Shown: positions 7,829-16,630 of the stretch, piece by piece
Position numbering within the stretch: the stretch's first letter is position 1
Layout of the letters: every line of letters begins with the position of its first letter
Assembly (NCBI GenBank): GCA_963706415.1
Contig: OY970159.1
Location: 4,216,001-4,280,000, forward strand
From: Baekduia sp963706415
GTDB taxonomy: Bacteria; Actinomycetota; Thermoleophilia; Solirubrobacterales; Solirubrobacteraceae
Direction of reading: 5' to 3'
Length of the DNA stretch: 64,000 nt
Made by a program: the position numbers and the translations under genes
The notes under the pieces: generated by a model
Seen by the model: the letters and a program-made list of their open reading frames with translations, nothing else
Database searches by the model: none
What the model was told of the DNA's origin: nothing

Positions 7829-8557
7829 GTGTTCGACCACGTCACGATCCGCGTCGCCGATCGAGCGGCCTCCGAGGCCTTCTACGCGACGGTCCTCACG
7901 CAGCTCGGGATCGACATCACCTACAACACGGGCGCCTTCACCGAGTGGCACGACTTCTCGCTCGCCGAAGCCGACGACGCCCACCCGCCGACGCAGCGAC
8001 TGCACGTCGCGTTCGTCGCGCCGACCCACGAGCAGGTCGACGCGTTCTGGCAGGCGGGCATCGACGCGGGCCATCCCGACGACGGCCCGCCCGGCCCGCG
8101 TCCGCAGTACCTGGAGGACTACTACGGCGCGTTCCTGCGCGACCCCGACGGCAACAGCGTCGAGGCCGTCCACCACGGCCGGCTGCGCCGCGAGGGGATC
8201 ATCGACCACCTGTGGGTCCGCGTCGCCGATCTGCCGGCCGCGACCGCGTTCTACACGACGGTCGCCACCGCGGCCGGGCTGCACGTCCGCCACGCGGGCG
8301 AGGACCGCACGACCGTCATCGGCGCCGAGGGCGGCTCCTTCTCGCTCGTGCCCGGCGAGGCGACGGCGAACCTGCACATGGCCTTCGGCGGCGACGAGGC
8401 GGCCGTCGGGCGCTTCTACGCCGAGGCGGTCGCCGCCGGCTATCGCCCCAACGGCGAGCCGGGCGAGCGCCCGCAGTACCACCCTGGCTACTACGCCGCC
8501 TACGTGCTGGATCCCGACGGCAACAACATCGAGGTCGTCGACCACCACCGCGGCTGA
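7829..8557 (+). CDS. VOC-superfamily (glyoxalase/dioxygenase fold) protein, duplicated domain
   Basis: The 242-residue protein contains two vicinal-oxygen-chelate halves that resemble each other. Each has FDHVTIRVAD/IDHLWVRVAD, an AFY segment, and a final strand DPDGNSVEAVHH or DPDGNNIEVVDH, whose glutamates and histidines are the usual metal ligands. In the first half the GPRPQYLEDYYGAFLRDPDG motif also appears as GERPQYHPGYYAAYVLDPDG in the second, so the gene arose by internal duplication. GTG 7829 is preferred because it immediately precedes the first conserved strand and follows the YbjQ stop by two bases. The substrate is unknown. Confidence 0.85.
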   Translation: MFDHVTIRVADRAASEAFYATVLTQLGIDITYNTGAFTEWHDFSLAEADDAHPPTQRLHVAFVAPTHEQVDAFWQAGIDAGHPDDGPPGPRPQYLEDYYGAFLRDPDGNSVEAVHHGRLRREGIIDHLWVRVADLPAATAFYTTVATAAGLHVRHAGEDRTTVIGAEGGSFSLVPGEATANLHMAFGGDEAAVGRFYAEAVAAGYRPNGEPGERPQYHPGYYAAYVLDPDGNNIEVVDHHRG

Positions 8558-8593
8558 GACGGCAGCCGGCGGATCTGCCAATCTGTCGGCCGC

Positions 8594-9097
8594 TTGCCGG
8601 ATCCGCTCCCGTTCGACCCCATCGCCGAAGCCGAGCGCCAGTGGCGGCGCCACTGGGGCAACGCCGCCACGCCGTCGATGGCCGCCGTCACGTCGATCAT
8701 GCGCGCGCACCAGCTCGTCATGGCCCGGCTCAACGACGAGCTCAAGCCCTGGGAGCTGACCTTCGCGCGCTACGAGGCGCTGATGCTGCTGTTCTTCAGC
8801 CGGACCGGCTCGCTGCCGCTGGGCAAGATGGGCGCGCGCCTGCAGGTCCACCCCACGAGCGTGACCAACCTGATCGACGGGCTCGAGAAGCTCGGCTACG
8901 TCACGCGCGCAGCGCATCCGAGCGACCGCCGCACGACGCTGGCGATGATCACCGACCGCGGCCGCGAGGTCGCCCAGGACGCGACCACGGCGCTCAACGC
9001 GATGCGCTTCGGCACCGGTGAGATGTCGCGTGCCGACCTCGCCACCGTCACCGACGTCCTGCGCCGGATGCGCGAGGGCGCGGGCGACTTCGACTAG
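8594..9097 (+). CDS. MarR-family transcriptional regulator
   Basis: The 167-residue protein has a long N-terminal helix (IAEAERQWRRHWG), the MarR winged helix (GKMGARLQVHPTSVTNLIDGLEKLGYVTR) and a wing (HPSDRRTTLAMITDRG). The TTG at 8594 gives full family length; the first ATG would remove the dimerisation helix. Members with this extended start often control aromatic or fatty-acid catabolism. Its stop codon shares CTAG with the stop of the convergent acyl-CoA dehydrogenase-type gene, which may be its target, but no operator was identified. Confidence 0.85.
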   Translation: MPDPLPFDPIAEAERQWRRHWGNAATPSMAAVTSIMRAHQLVMARLNDELKPWELTFARYEALMLLFFSRTGSLPLGKMGARLQVHPTSVTNLIDGLEKLGYVTRAAHPSDRRTTLAMITDRGREVAQDATTALNAMRFGTGEMSRADLATVTDVLRRMREGAGDFD

Positions 9098-9981
9098 CTC
9101 GCGCTGCGGGCGCCGACCGGCGCGTAGTCATAGAAGCCGCGGCCGGTCTTGCGACCGTGATGGCCGGAGACGACCATCCGCTTCAACAACGGCGGCGGCG
9201 CGTACTCCGGGCGCTTGAACTCCTCGTAGAGGGAGTCGCAGACGGCGTACAGGACGTCGAGGCCGATGAAGTCACAGAGTGTCAGCGGACCCATCGGGTG
9301 GCCGGCGCCGAGCTTCATCCCCTGGTCGATGTCCTCGCGTGAGGCGAAGCCGTCCTCGTACATCCGCACGGCGGCCATCAGGTACGGGACCAAGAGCATG
9401 TTCACGATGAACCCGGAGCGGTCCTTGGTCCGGATCGACGTCTTGCCGATCGCCGCCACGAAGGCCTCGGCACGGGCGACGACGCCGGGGTCGGAGTCCA
9501 GCGCGACGACCACCTCGACGAGCTTCATCACCGGGACGGGCGAGAAGAAGTGCAAGCCGATCACGCGTTCGGGATGCTGGGTCCAGGACGCGAGCTGGGC
9601 GATCGGGATCGACGAGGTGTTGGACGCGATGATGGCCGTCTCGGGCAGCAGGCCGTCCAGCATCTGGAAGATCGCGCCCTTGATCTCGGGGTCCTCGACG
9701 ACGGCCTCGATGACGAGGTCGGCATCGACGAGCGCCGCCGGATCGTCGACCCATGCGACGTGCCCGACGAGGTCGGCCGCCGCCGCGGCGTCCAGCTTGC
9801 CGCCGCGGACCGCGCGATCCAGCGACGTCTGCAGTCGCTCGCGCGAGCGGTCCAGCGCGGCCGCGTCGGGCTCGAAGAGGACGACGTCAAGGCCGGTGCG
9901 GGCGACCGACTCCGCGATCCCGGTGCCCATGAACCCGGCGCCGACGATCCCGACGGCGCGAAGTGGAGGTAGCTCGCTCAT
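9094..9981 (-). CDS. 3-hydroxybutyryl-CoA / 3-hydroxyacyl-CoA dehydrogenase
   Basis: This NAD-dependent enzyme interconverts 3-hydroxyacyl-CoA and 3-oxoacyl-CoA. The Rossmann motif GIVGAGFMGTGIAESVA opens the protein. The catalytic elements follow: SNTSSIPI, the GLHFFSPVPVMKLVEVV signature with its active-site histidine, and Asn in RSGFIVNMLL. The C-terminal helical domain GAGHPMGPLTLCDFIGLD and GRGFYDY ends the single-domain form (295 residues, as in Hbd/PaaH/FadB2). It could act in beta-oxidation or polyhydroxyalkanoate/butyrate metabolism; no partner genes adjoin it. An inverted repeat lies about 30 bases upstream. Confidence 0.93.
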   Translation of the reverse strand: MSELPPLRAVGIVGAGFMGTGIAESVARTGLDVVLFEPDAAALDRSRERLQTSLDRAVRGGKLDAAAAADLVGHVAWVDDPAALVDADLVIEAVVEDPEIKGAIFQMLDGLLPETAIIASNTSSIPIAQLASWTQHPERVIGLHFFSPVPVMKLVEVVVALDSDPGVVARAEAFVAAIGKTSIRTKDRSGFIVNMLLVPYLMAAVRMYEDGFASREDIDQGMKLGAGHPMGPLTLCDFIGLDVLYAVCDSLYEEFKRPEYAPPPLLKRMVVSGHHGRKTGRGFYDYAPVGARSAS

Positions 9982-10012
9982 CGGGCCAACCTAGCAACCT
10001 ACACGGAGACCC

Positions 10013-10034
10013 GATAGTCGTACCTCCTACTATC
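10013..10034. promoter_or_regulatory. Inverted repeat in divergent promoter region
   Basis: GATAGT (10013-10018) and ACTATC (10029-10034) form a 6-base inverted repeat around CGTACCTCCT, in the 99-base gap between the dehydrogenase and the WYL-like gene. It could be an operator for either gene. A -10-like TAGAAT lies at 10069-10074, just 7 bases before the rightward GTG, but no good -35 is visible. Confidence 0.35.
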
Positions 10035-10080
10035 TTGGCCAAATGTCCCTGGGACTTGTGAATGTTCCTAGAATGAACCG

Positions 10081-10389
10081 GTGACGATCGAAGGCATCGT
10101 GCAGGCGGCGATCCTCGAGCGGCGAGCGTTGTCGTTCACCTACGAGGGGGATGGTCTGCCGGCGCGCATCGGCCATCCACACGCGCTCTTTCTCAGCACC
10201 TCGGGCGAGACCCTCGTCGACGTCTTCCAGGTCGCAGGCTTCACCTCCACCGGCACGCTTCCGTGCTGGCGCAGCTTCAACGTGGAGAAGATCATCTCCG
10301 CGCGGCGACTCGACAGCACCTACGAGCTCGCTCCCGGCTGGGACCCCGACGGCCCGAAGTACGCCGGCGGGATCATGGCGATGGTCTGA
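10081..10389 (+). CDS. Small stand-alone WYL-like domain protein
   Basis: The 102-residue protein reads AAILERRALSFTYEGDG and continues with strands up to RSFNVEKIISARRLD. This matches the beta-rich WYL sensory domain, in which R-x-x-x-x-F-x-Y leads into a ligand- or nucleic-acid-binding barrel. In most proteins WYL follows a helix-turn-helix, but here it stands alone, so it cannot bind DNA by itself in the usual way. It begins with GTG and has no clear Shine-Dalgarno sequence; a leaderless transcript is possible. Function is unknown. Confidence 0.6.
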   Translation: MTIEGIVQAAILERRALSFTYEGDGLPARIGHPHALFLSTSGETLVDVFQVAGFTSTGTLPCWRSFNVEKIISARRLDSTYELAPGWDPDGPKYAGGIMAMV

Positions 10390-10405
10390 GCGAGACCGTG
10401 AGCGT

Positions 10406-10442
10406 GAGGGCGCCGCCAGGCCCGATGCCCGGCGACGCCCTC
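10406..10442. terminator. Bidirectional hairpin terminator
   Basis: GAGGGCGCCGCC (10406-10417) pairs with GGCGACGCCCTC (10431-10442), 12 pairs with one mismatch, exactly between the stops of the convergent WYL-like gene and the large surface protein. Confidence 0.6.
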
Positions 10443-10461
10443 TCCCTCAGCGCGACCGATC

Positions 10462-13400
10462 TCAGCCCGTGGTGACGGTCCGCGCCTTCTTGACCCCCGT
10501 CGGCAGGAAGGAGACCTTGAGCTTGCCGGGCTTGCCCGTGGTCCGCTTGGCGGTGATCGTCGCCACGGTCGCCTTGCTGATCGTCTTGGTCGTCTTCTTG
10601 ATGCCCTTGCCGGTGATCGTCACCTTGCCGGCGCCGAGCCCGCCGACCTTGACGGCCACGCTGGTCTTGCCGATCGTCTTGGACAGCACCTTCAGCGGAC
10701 ACGACGGCGTCTGGAGCGAGACCGGCGCATCGGCGGCCTCGCCGTTCTGACCGTCGACCTGCTGCTCGGCCACCTGCGTGGACTTGCAGATGTCGGCGTG
10801 CGAGACCGTGAGGATGCCGCCCTTGCCGCCGATGATGTCGATGGTGAACGACGAGACCGGCGCGTCGGGGATGTTGTCGAACGTCGTGACCAGGTGGTCG
10901 GCCTTGACCTCCGAGGTGGCGTGGAGATCGATCTTGATCCCGTTCTCGCCGGTCAGCGGCACGTACAGCTTCGGCAGCGTCCGGATGATCCGGCCCGACT
11001 TCGGGTCCTTGCGCTCACCGCGAACGAAGTACACCGGCCCGTCCAGCGGCTGGTCGAGGATCGGCGAGATCGCATGTGCGTGACCGACGATCGACAGTGC
11101 GGGGCACTTGTCCGCCGCGGCGTCAGCCGGCTCACACAGGCCGTTGGCGTTGTCGGGATCCAGTGCCAGCGACAGCGGAAGCGAGACGCTGACCTTCTTG
11201 TTGTTCGCCTGGCCGTCGAGCTGCGTCAGCTTCGCCGTCAGCGCGGGGTGCTTGCCGTCGGTGGTCTGTCCCTTGCCCGACAACGTCATCGCCAGCTTCG
11301 GCGCGAAGTCGAGGTCGCGACAACCGCCGGCCTGGAACCGGACCGAGGGCGTGGCCGTGCTGCCGACGCTCTTGGCGAAGCCCGCGCCTTGGGCGTTGAT
11401 CGGGCCGACCAGCGGAATGCCGGCCGCGTCAGCGGCTGCCGAGTCGACCGCCGCCGTGATGCTCGTCGGATTGCAGTTCGTCGGGTTGCGCATGAAGCCC
11501 GCACGGTCGATCAGCACGTTGACCTGACGCACCTGCAGCGGGATCCCCGAGAGGATGAGCGGCAGAGGATCGGCGTTGACCGTGACTGCTGCCGTCGTCC
11601 GATCGATGAAGACACCCGCCCGGACGACAACCGAGCCGAGGTCGAACGGGCCGGCCTGCGCCGGCACCACGATCGACAGGCCGAACGGGGCGCCGTTGTA
11701 CGGGCCGGTCAGCGACACGCTCGTCGGCACCCTCCCCGCCTGCGGCAGCCACACCGGAGACCCCGATCCTGCCGCGACCTCCACACGCCCGACCCGCGAA
11801 GCGGCCGGACACGTTCCCGCAGCGGCATCGGCCTCGCCGCACTGCGGCACCGAGCCCACGTTGGCCAGCAGCCCTGCGGGCAGCTGGACCGACGTGATCG
11901 ATCGCAGCGCCTGCTGACCATCAGCGCGCGCCACGGTGAGCGAGAACGGAGAGCTCTTGCCGGCCGCCGGACTCGTCACGCCGGCCGAGAGGCTCGGCGT
12001 GAAGCGCGCCGCCGCATCGCAGTTCTGATCGACCGTCATGCGCGACGTGCTGCGGGCCACCTGGCCGGCCCACGAGGTCAGCTCGGTCTGCGTCTCGTAG
12101 GTCCCGCACGCGTTCGGCAGCGCCAGCTGCGCTCGGGAGCCTGCGTTCAGCGTCATCCGCAGCCGCGTGAACGGGAGCTGCGGGTTGTTGTCGAACGTCG
12201 CGGTCAGCTGACCGGTTGCCGCGTCGGCCTCGATCCGGCCGGGGAGCTTGATCGTCACCCCCGAGCCCTTGGCGACCAGGTACAGCGCCAGCAGGCTGTC
12301 GAAGCGGTTGGCGTGCGGCTGGGCGAGGTAGACAGCGCCCGTCATCGGCTCATTCAGCACCGGCGTGTCGATCTGGACGGTGCCGATCTTCGACGCCGTC
12401 GGGCAGGTCGGGTCGTCGGAGCCGTCCAGGTCGATCTGCGCCGCCGAGCAGCCCTGCAGGCCGTCGGCCGCCGCCGGGTTGACCGACATGCCGGCGGGCA
12501 GCTTCACGACGGCCTTCCGCAGGTCGGCCGACCCGAGGTCCTTGGGGCTCTCGGACTGCGGCACCGTCAGGTCGACGGTCGCCCCCGTCGGCGCGCCGGC
12601 GGACCTGCTGCTGGGCTGCAGCGACAGGCCGGCGTCGAACTTCAGCTTGTCGCAGCCGACCATCGTGGTCGGGTCAGACGCGACCGTGACCTTCTCGTCC
12701 GGGTGCTCCCACGAGGTGACACTCAGCGTCGTCACACCGGGCTTGCCGCACTCGGTCGGGTTGCGCATGAACGCCTTGGGCGCGAAGCCGGCGGGCGCAG
12801 GCGGACTCGAGCAGTACGTGACACCGCCGAAGATCGAGCACTGGGTGCTGCCGCGATGCTCGTCGTGTGACGGATCGGCGGGGTCGCCCCACAAGGTCAA
12901 CGCCGAGTCCACGAGCCGGAGCGTCGTCGGGACGTTGTGGATGGTCGCCCGCAGGCCCTGGTCGTCCGGCCGCACGCTGATCGAGACGAAGACCGAGGCC
13001 AGGATGACGTTGAAGCCGAACTCCGCCGGACGCGTGCCGCGGGCCTCCATGTTGTAGACGGGGAAGATCGCCTCGAAGGTGAACCCTGACTGGACGAAGT
13101 GCAGGTGGACCTCGCCCAGCTGGCTGTCGACCGGACAGGCCGGCGTGGGCTGGGTGACGAGCTGGCCCGCGTTGCACTTGGGAAAGGACTCCGGGTTGCC
13201 GACGACGCCCTGGGGCAGGTCGACGACGATGTCCTTGACGGCGCCGACCGGGTACCCGTCGGTGCCGGTGTTGAACGTGAAGCTCGTGGTCGCGTCGGCG
13301 TGCGCGCCGGCCTGGGTGGATGCGGTCGTCGCCGTGAAGCTGCCGGGAACGATCCCGAACCCGTCTGCGGCGAGTGCCGGCGATGCCGCCAGCGCCAGCG

Positions 13401-13482
13401 CGGCCATCGCCACCGCCCACACCCCGAGCAGGCCGCGGCCGAGCCGCCGGCCCAGGCTCGAGTTTGTCGTCGTGGCACTCAT
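10462..13482 (-). CDS. Large secreted repeat protein (Thermoleophilia-type surface protein)
   Basis: A basic start is followed by the hydrophobic segment GLLGVWAVAMAALALAA and the cleavage site SPALA-A, a Sec signal peptide. The body of about 960 residues carries four similar units spaced 200-240 residues apart. Each has a strand, LPxGxxxNP, a cysteine, then CP-x-x-S-x-I/V-G (centres near 13190, 12470, 11870 and 11140). The tail is threonine/lysine-rich. Cysteine pairs suggest disulfide-stabilised beta domains on the cell surface. ATG 13482 is preferred for its GAGGAG ten bases upstream; ATG 13515 and GTG 13560 are also possible, the last overlapping the upstream stop. It lies in an operon with the next secreted protein. 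Function is unknown. Confidence 0.75.
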   Translation of the reverse strand: MSATTTNSSLGRRLGRGLLGVWAVAMAALALAASPALAADGFGIVPGSFTATTASTQAGAHADATTSFTFNTGTDGYPVGAVKDIVVDLPQGVVGNPESFPKCNAGQLVTQPTPACPVDSQLGEVHLHFVQSGFTFEAIFPVYNMEARGTRPAEFGFNVILASVFVSISVRPDDQGLRATIHNVPTTLRLVDSALTLWGDPADPSHDEHRGSTQCSIFGGVTYCSSPPAPAGFAPKAFMRNPTECGKPGVTTLSVTSWEHPDEKVTVASDPTTMVGCDKLKFDAGLSLQPSSRSAGAPTGATVDLTVPQSESPKDLGSADLRKAVVKLPAGMSVNPAAADGLQGCSAAQIDLDGSDDPTCPTASKIGTVQIDTPVLNEPMTGAVYLAQPHANRFDSLLALYLVAKGSGVTIKLPGRIEADAATGQLTATFDNNPQLPFTRLRMTLNAGSRAQLALPNACGTYETQTELTSWAGQVARSTSRMTVDQNCDAAARFTPSLSAGVTSPAAGKSSPFSLTVARADGQQALRSITSVQLPAGLLANVGSVPQCGEADAAAGTCPAASRVGRVEVAAGSGSPVWLPQAGRVPTSVSLTGPYNGAPFGLSIVVPAQAGPFDLGSVVVRAGVFIDRTTAAVTVNADPLPLILSGIPLQVRQVNVLIDRAGFMRNPTNCNPTSITAAVDSAAADAAGIPLVGPINAQGAGFAKSVGSTATPSVRFQAGGCRDLDFAPKLAMTLSGKGQTTDGKHPALTAKLTQLDGQANNKKVSVSLPLSLALDPDNANGLCEPADAAADKCPALSIVGHAHAISPILDQPLDGPVYFVRGERKDPKSGRIIRTLPKLYVPLTGENGIKIDLHATSEVKADHLVTTFDNIPDAPVSSFTIDIIGGKGGILTVSHADICKSTQVAEQQVDGQNGEAADAPVSLQTPSCPLKVLSKTIGKTSVAVKVGGLGAGKVTITGKGIKKTTKTISKATVATITAKRTTGKPGKLKVSFLPTGVKKARTVTTG

Positions 13483-13556
13483 TGTGCTTGTGCTCCTCGT
13501 CGTTGAACGTCGCATCGGCGACTCCGCTCCTGTCTTCTCAGCCGCGTCGACCGACA

Positions 13557-15755
13557 TCACCGGCCGCCCTTCTTGGCCTTGGCCTTCTGCTGCTTGAAGG
13601 TGACCTGCACCGTCTTGGCCGCCGTCTCGCCGTCCGCCGGCCGGTACGACACGCGCACGCTCACCTTCAGGGTCTTGCGCTGCTTGAGCGACGCCTTGGC
13701 CTTGGCGCTCAAGGCGACCTTCACCGTGTAGCTCCCGGCCTTCGCCGCAGAGACCGACGCGGAGCGGATCGAGGACCCGGCCACCGAGACCCGCCCGGCG
13801 TCCGGCACCCGCACCTTCAGCGTCGCCGACGAACCCGTGACCGCCTTGAGCTTCGACACGCTCATCGACGTCTTCACCGGGCCCCGGACGAGCGGCACGC
13901 TGCCTTCACCTTCGAAGGCGACCGAGCCGATCAGCGGCAGCGACGGCGGCGACGAGCCGCCTCCTTGGCAGGTCTGGTCCTCCTCGCACCGTGGCGGCAC
14001 GAGGGGCTGCGGGATACCGCCCCCGACGCGTGCGTCGTAGATGCTGCGCAGGTTGCTGGACTTCGCCTGCCAGGTCAGCGCGTTCGCGGTGATGAAGAAC
14101 ACGTCGTCCCCGCTCGGCGTGGCGACCGAGAACCGCGCGCTGGCGCCGGTTCCCGACGAGATCAGGTGCGCCGCGCCGTCCGCCCACTCGTAGACGTCGG
14201 CCTGGCCGTTCTGGTCCTGCGGGACGAGCGCGTTGGGCGTCTCGAAGAACACGCGGCGGTTGTCGGCCGTGATGTTCGTCGGCGGGACGAGCAGCTGCAG
14301 CACGCCGTTGTCGACCGTGGGAGGCGTGTAGCCGTCCGGGCCCTGCGACAGGTATGAGATACCGGCCGGCGCGGTGCCGCCGGGATCGCACGAGATGCAC
14401 ACGAGCGGATTCGCTGTGGCGTCGGCGTCGAACAGGTACACCGAGTAGACGCCGTGGTTATCGACGTCGGTGAGACGCGCGGACGAGACGAACTCGAGCA
14501 GCCGGCCGTCCTTGCTCGCCATCGTCGTGATGGCGCCGTTCTGGTAGACGTTCTTGATGGAGAACTGCTGAGCTTCGGCGATGGCGCCGTACGGCGGATC
14601 AAGCGTCGCGATGAAGCGCACGGGAGCGCCGGCGCTCTTGGCGTCGTAGAGGTAGAGGTTCTGCTGACCTGCCGTGGCGCCGGTGGCGAGCACGCCCTTC
14701 GCGACGAAGTACACGCGAGAGAGATCGTCGGACGTGCCGCCGATGCCCCCGACCTCCGCGCTGGCCGGTGCGATCGGCGTCGGCTGCCCGTTCGTCACGT
14801 CATAGGTCGAGAGCCCCAGGCTCCCGGACCCGTCGGCGGGGGTGTAGAGCACCGTCTTGCCGTCCGCCGTGGCGTCCCAGTAGATGGCCTTCGGATCGAT
14901 CAGCTTCGTCGTCGTTCCGTTCTCCCGGACGTACAGCCCGCTTGGCTTGGGCGTCTGAGCGCCCCCCACGGGTTCCGGAACCGGGCTCTCGAAGAAGATG
15001 CGCGACCCGTCGTCGGAGACCGCGTTGAAGACCGAGCCCGTGCCGTAGCCGTGCTCGAAGGAGCCCAGCACCGCCCCGTCGGGGTTCGGCACCGTCTCGC
15101 CGGGAAGGATCCCGACCGGCCGCGCGGCCCCGTCGGTGTACTCGTAGAGCAGCGGCGGGTCAGCCTGACCGTAGGGCGGGCGGACCGAGAAGAGGACGTG
15201 GTCGGCGTCCGGCGACTTGCCGACGTAGAGCGCGCTGTCCGCGGTGGGCCGCACGGCCTCGGACACGTTCACCGCGGTGCGCGGGCCGGTGCCGACGAAG
15301 ACGTCGCGACTCCCGTCGTAGTTGTCGTACTTGCCCGACCAGATGAAGCGGTCGCCGTCACGCGAGACGCCGACCGCGGCGAACGTGGGCTCCAGGCCGG
15401 TCGCACTGCCGGGCGGCGTCATCGCCTCCGTCGTCCAGGCGTCGGCGCCCCGGCGAGAGAGATAGCTGCCCGAGCCGCCGTTCACGCCACCGGCAAACGA
15501 GGCCAGCGACTGAAACGCCGTCGCGTTGCCGTCCGGCGATGCCCAGGCGAGCGAGAAGACATCATCGCCCTGATCCGGCGGCGTGACGACCTCCCAGCCA
15601 CGGTTGTCGGGAAGCGTCGCACCGGCCACGGCCGGCGCCGCGAGCGCGACGAAGCTGAGCGGCAGGACCAGCAGCGCCCTCCGGGCCCCGGCCGGTGTGG
15701 CGGTGAGCGCACCAAGAACGCGAGCGCGTCCACGGGCGAGGGCAGAGGACATCAT
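13557..15755 (-). CDS. Large secreted protein with beta-propeller-like repeats
   Basis: The MM start at 15755 is backed by AGGAG six bases upstream and yields a Sec signal (ALLVLPLSFVALAAPAVA) before the mature ATLPDNRGWEVVTPPD. The body has recurrent units with S-x-D-G-x-x-x-x-F or N-x-x-x-V-F-F-E-x (for example SDDGSRIFFES, ADNRRVFFET, SGDDVFFIT), typical of WD40/TolB-like beta propellers. The last 130 residues are a beta, lysine-rich domain ending KQQKAKAKKGGR, a likely wall-interacting tail. An in-frame extension to 15950 lacks a signal and is not used. It is the first gene of a two-gene surface operon driven by the promoter near 16.1 kb. Confidence 0.75.
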   Translation of the reverse strand: MMSSALARGRARVLGALTATPAGARRALLVLPLSFVALAAPAVAGATLPDNRGWEVVTPPDQGDDVFSLAWASPDGNATAFQSLASFAGGVNGGSGSYLSRRGADAWTTEAMTPPGSATGLEPTFAAVGVSRDGDRFIWSGKYDNYDGSRDVFVGTGPRTAVNVSEAVRPTADSALYVGKSPDADHVLFSVRPPYGQADPPLLYEYTDGAARPVGILPGETVPNPDGAVLGSFEHGYGTGSVFNAVSDDGSRIFFESPVPEPVGGAQTPKPSGLYVRENGTTTKLIDPKAIYWDATADGKTVLYTPADGSGSLGLSTYDVTNGQPTPIAPASAEVGGIGGTSDDLSRVYFVAKGVLATGATAGQQNLYLYDAKSAGAPVRFIATLDPPYGAIAEAQQFSIKNVYQNGAITTMASKDGRLLEFVSSARLTDVDNHGVYSVYLFDADATANPLVCISCDPGGTAPAGISYLSQGPDGYTPPTVDNGVLQLLVPPTNITADNRRVFFETPNALVPQDQNGQADVYEWADGAAHLISSGTGASARFSVATPSGDDVFFITANALTWQAKSSNLRSIYDARVGGGIPQPLVPPRCEEDQTCQGGGSSPPSLPLIGSVAFEGEGSVPLVRGPVKTSMSVSKLKAVTGSSATLKVRVPDAGRVSVAGSSIRSASVSAAKAGSYTVKVALSAKAKASLKQRKTLKVSVRVSYRPADGETAAKTVQVTFKQQKAKAKKGGR

Positions 15756-16081
15756 GCGGTTCTCCTGATAAGCAGCATTGAACGATCGAACAACGGAAGA
15801 AGTGGTTAGCGACCCGCCGGAGCATGTGCTTGCCCAGCCACGGCCGCGCCTGCCCCGATATCGAGGTAGGCCATCTCGGGCTTCCTTGCGGTTTGGCGCA
15901 CCAGTAAGCACGACTGCGTCAGCAGCCGCGTCCAACATTCTTAGACCCACAGCATCTCCTCAGACAAAACGCCCCGGGTCGGTCCGCCTCCTCCAGCAGA
16001 TCGCGCCCAAGGGCCCCACGCTCTTGGCGACCACCCCGTACCCTTGGTTCCGGGATACGCGGTGTCTCTCAAGCTGAACGC
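15756..16081 (-). promoter_or_regulatory. Long 5' leader (about 320 bases) of the surface-protein operon
   Basis: Between the promoter at 16082-16111 and ATG 15755 there is no convincing gene. The leader RNA contains a hairpin-forming stretch where GCCCGAGAT can pair imperfectly with ATATCGGGGC (around 15850-15885). I do not recognise a known riboswitch class. Its length makes cis regulation plausible. Confidence 0.4.
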
Positions 16082-16111
16082 AATGTAACGCGCCCGTTTT
16101 GACAAAGTCAA
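16082..16111 (-). promoter_or_regulatory. Sigma-70-type promoter of the surface-protein operon
   Basis: On the minus strand TTGACT (16111-16106) and TACATT (16087-16082) are separated by 18 bases. The -35 is part of a TTGAC-TTT-GTCAA palindrome that could also be an operator. Transcription would begin near 16075. Confidence 0.55.
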
Positions 16112-16286
16112 GTATGGGGCGGGCGCCCAACTTTCGAAATCAGCTGTGAGCAGGCAAAAAGGCGCAGAAAGAAGCGCGCCGAGAGCGGCCTTGACGACCG
16201 TCTGGCGTCCGCCAGAGACACACCAAGGAACACATTTACGTTCCCGGTTTGCGCCGGCGCGGCTGCGGGCGGCCCACGCTGAACGA

Positions 16287-16314
16287 GGAAGGGCGCCCAA
16301 CTCGGACGCCCTCC
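16287..16314 (-). terminator. Hairpin terminator of a decayed minus-strand gene
   Basis: On the minus strand GGAGGGCG pairs with CGCCCTTCC across a loop of about ten bases. It lies 27 bases beyond the stop of the relic reading frame at 16342, as expected of that gene's own terminator. The 175 bases between here and the promoter at 16111 hold nothing I can identify. Confidence 0.45.
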
Positions 16315-16341
16315 CGCTTGCCGCCTATGACTGCCGGCGAC

Positions 16342-16509
16342 CTACTCCTCCTTGGCGCCGTGGATCGTGATCGTCTTGGTGGCCTTGGTCGTCTTGGCGG
16401 CTCCCTGCGCCGTGAAGGCGACCGTGACCTTGACGCGGTGACCAACACTCGCGGCGCCAGATCCTGGAAGGCAGCCAGCCGGCTCTGGCAGCGTCAAACA
16501 ACAGCATGT
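16342..16509 (-). pseudogene. C-terminal fragment of a surface-protein gene
   Basis: A minus-strand frame ends at TAG (16344-16342) and reads back 55 codons to an in-frame TAA at 16512. The last residues, VKVTVAFTAQGAAKTTKATK then TITIHGAKEE, closely resemble the lysine/threonine-rich beta tails of the two neighbouring secreted proteins. There is no start codon or signal peptide, so this is the leftover tail of a third such gene, still followed by a terminator hairpin. Confidence 0.5.
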
Positions 16510-16630
16510 TTACTGATGGAGACGGTACAGCCGCCGAGAAGAAACGGGATGCGCGTTGCACCCATGCCACCGAACGTCCGACCCGCGCAAACATACCGAT
16601 GGGTGAAGGTTCCTAACCGAAGGGGTACGC

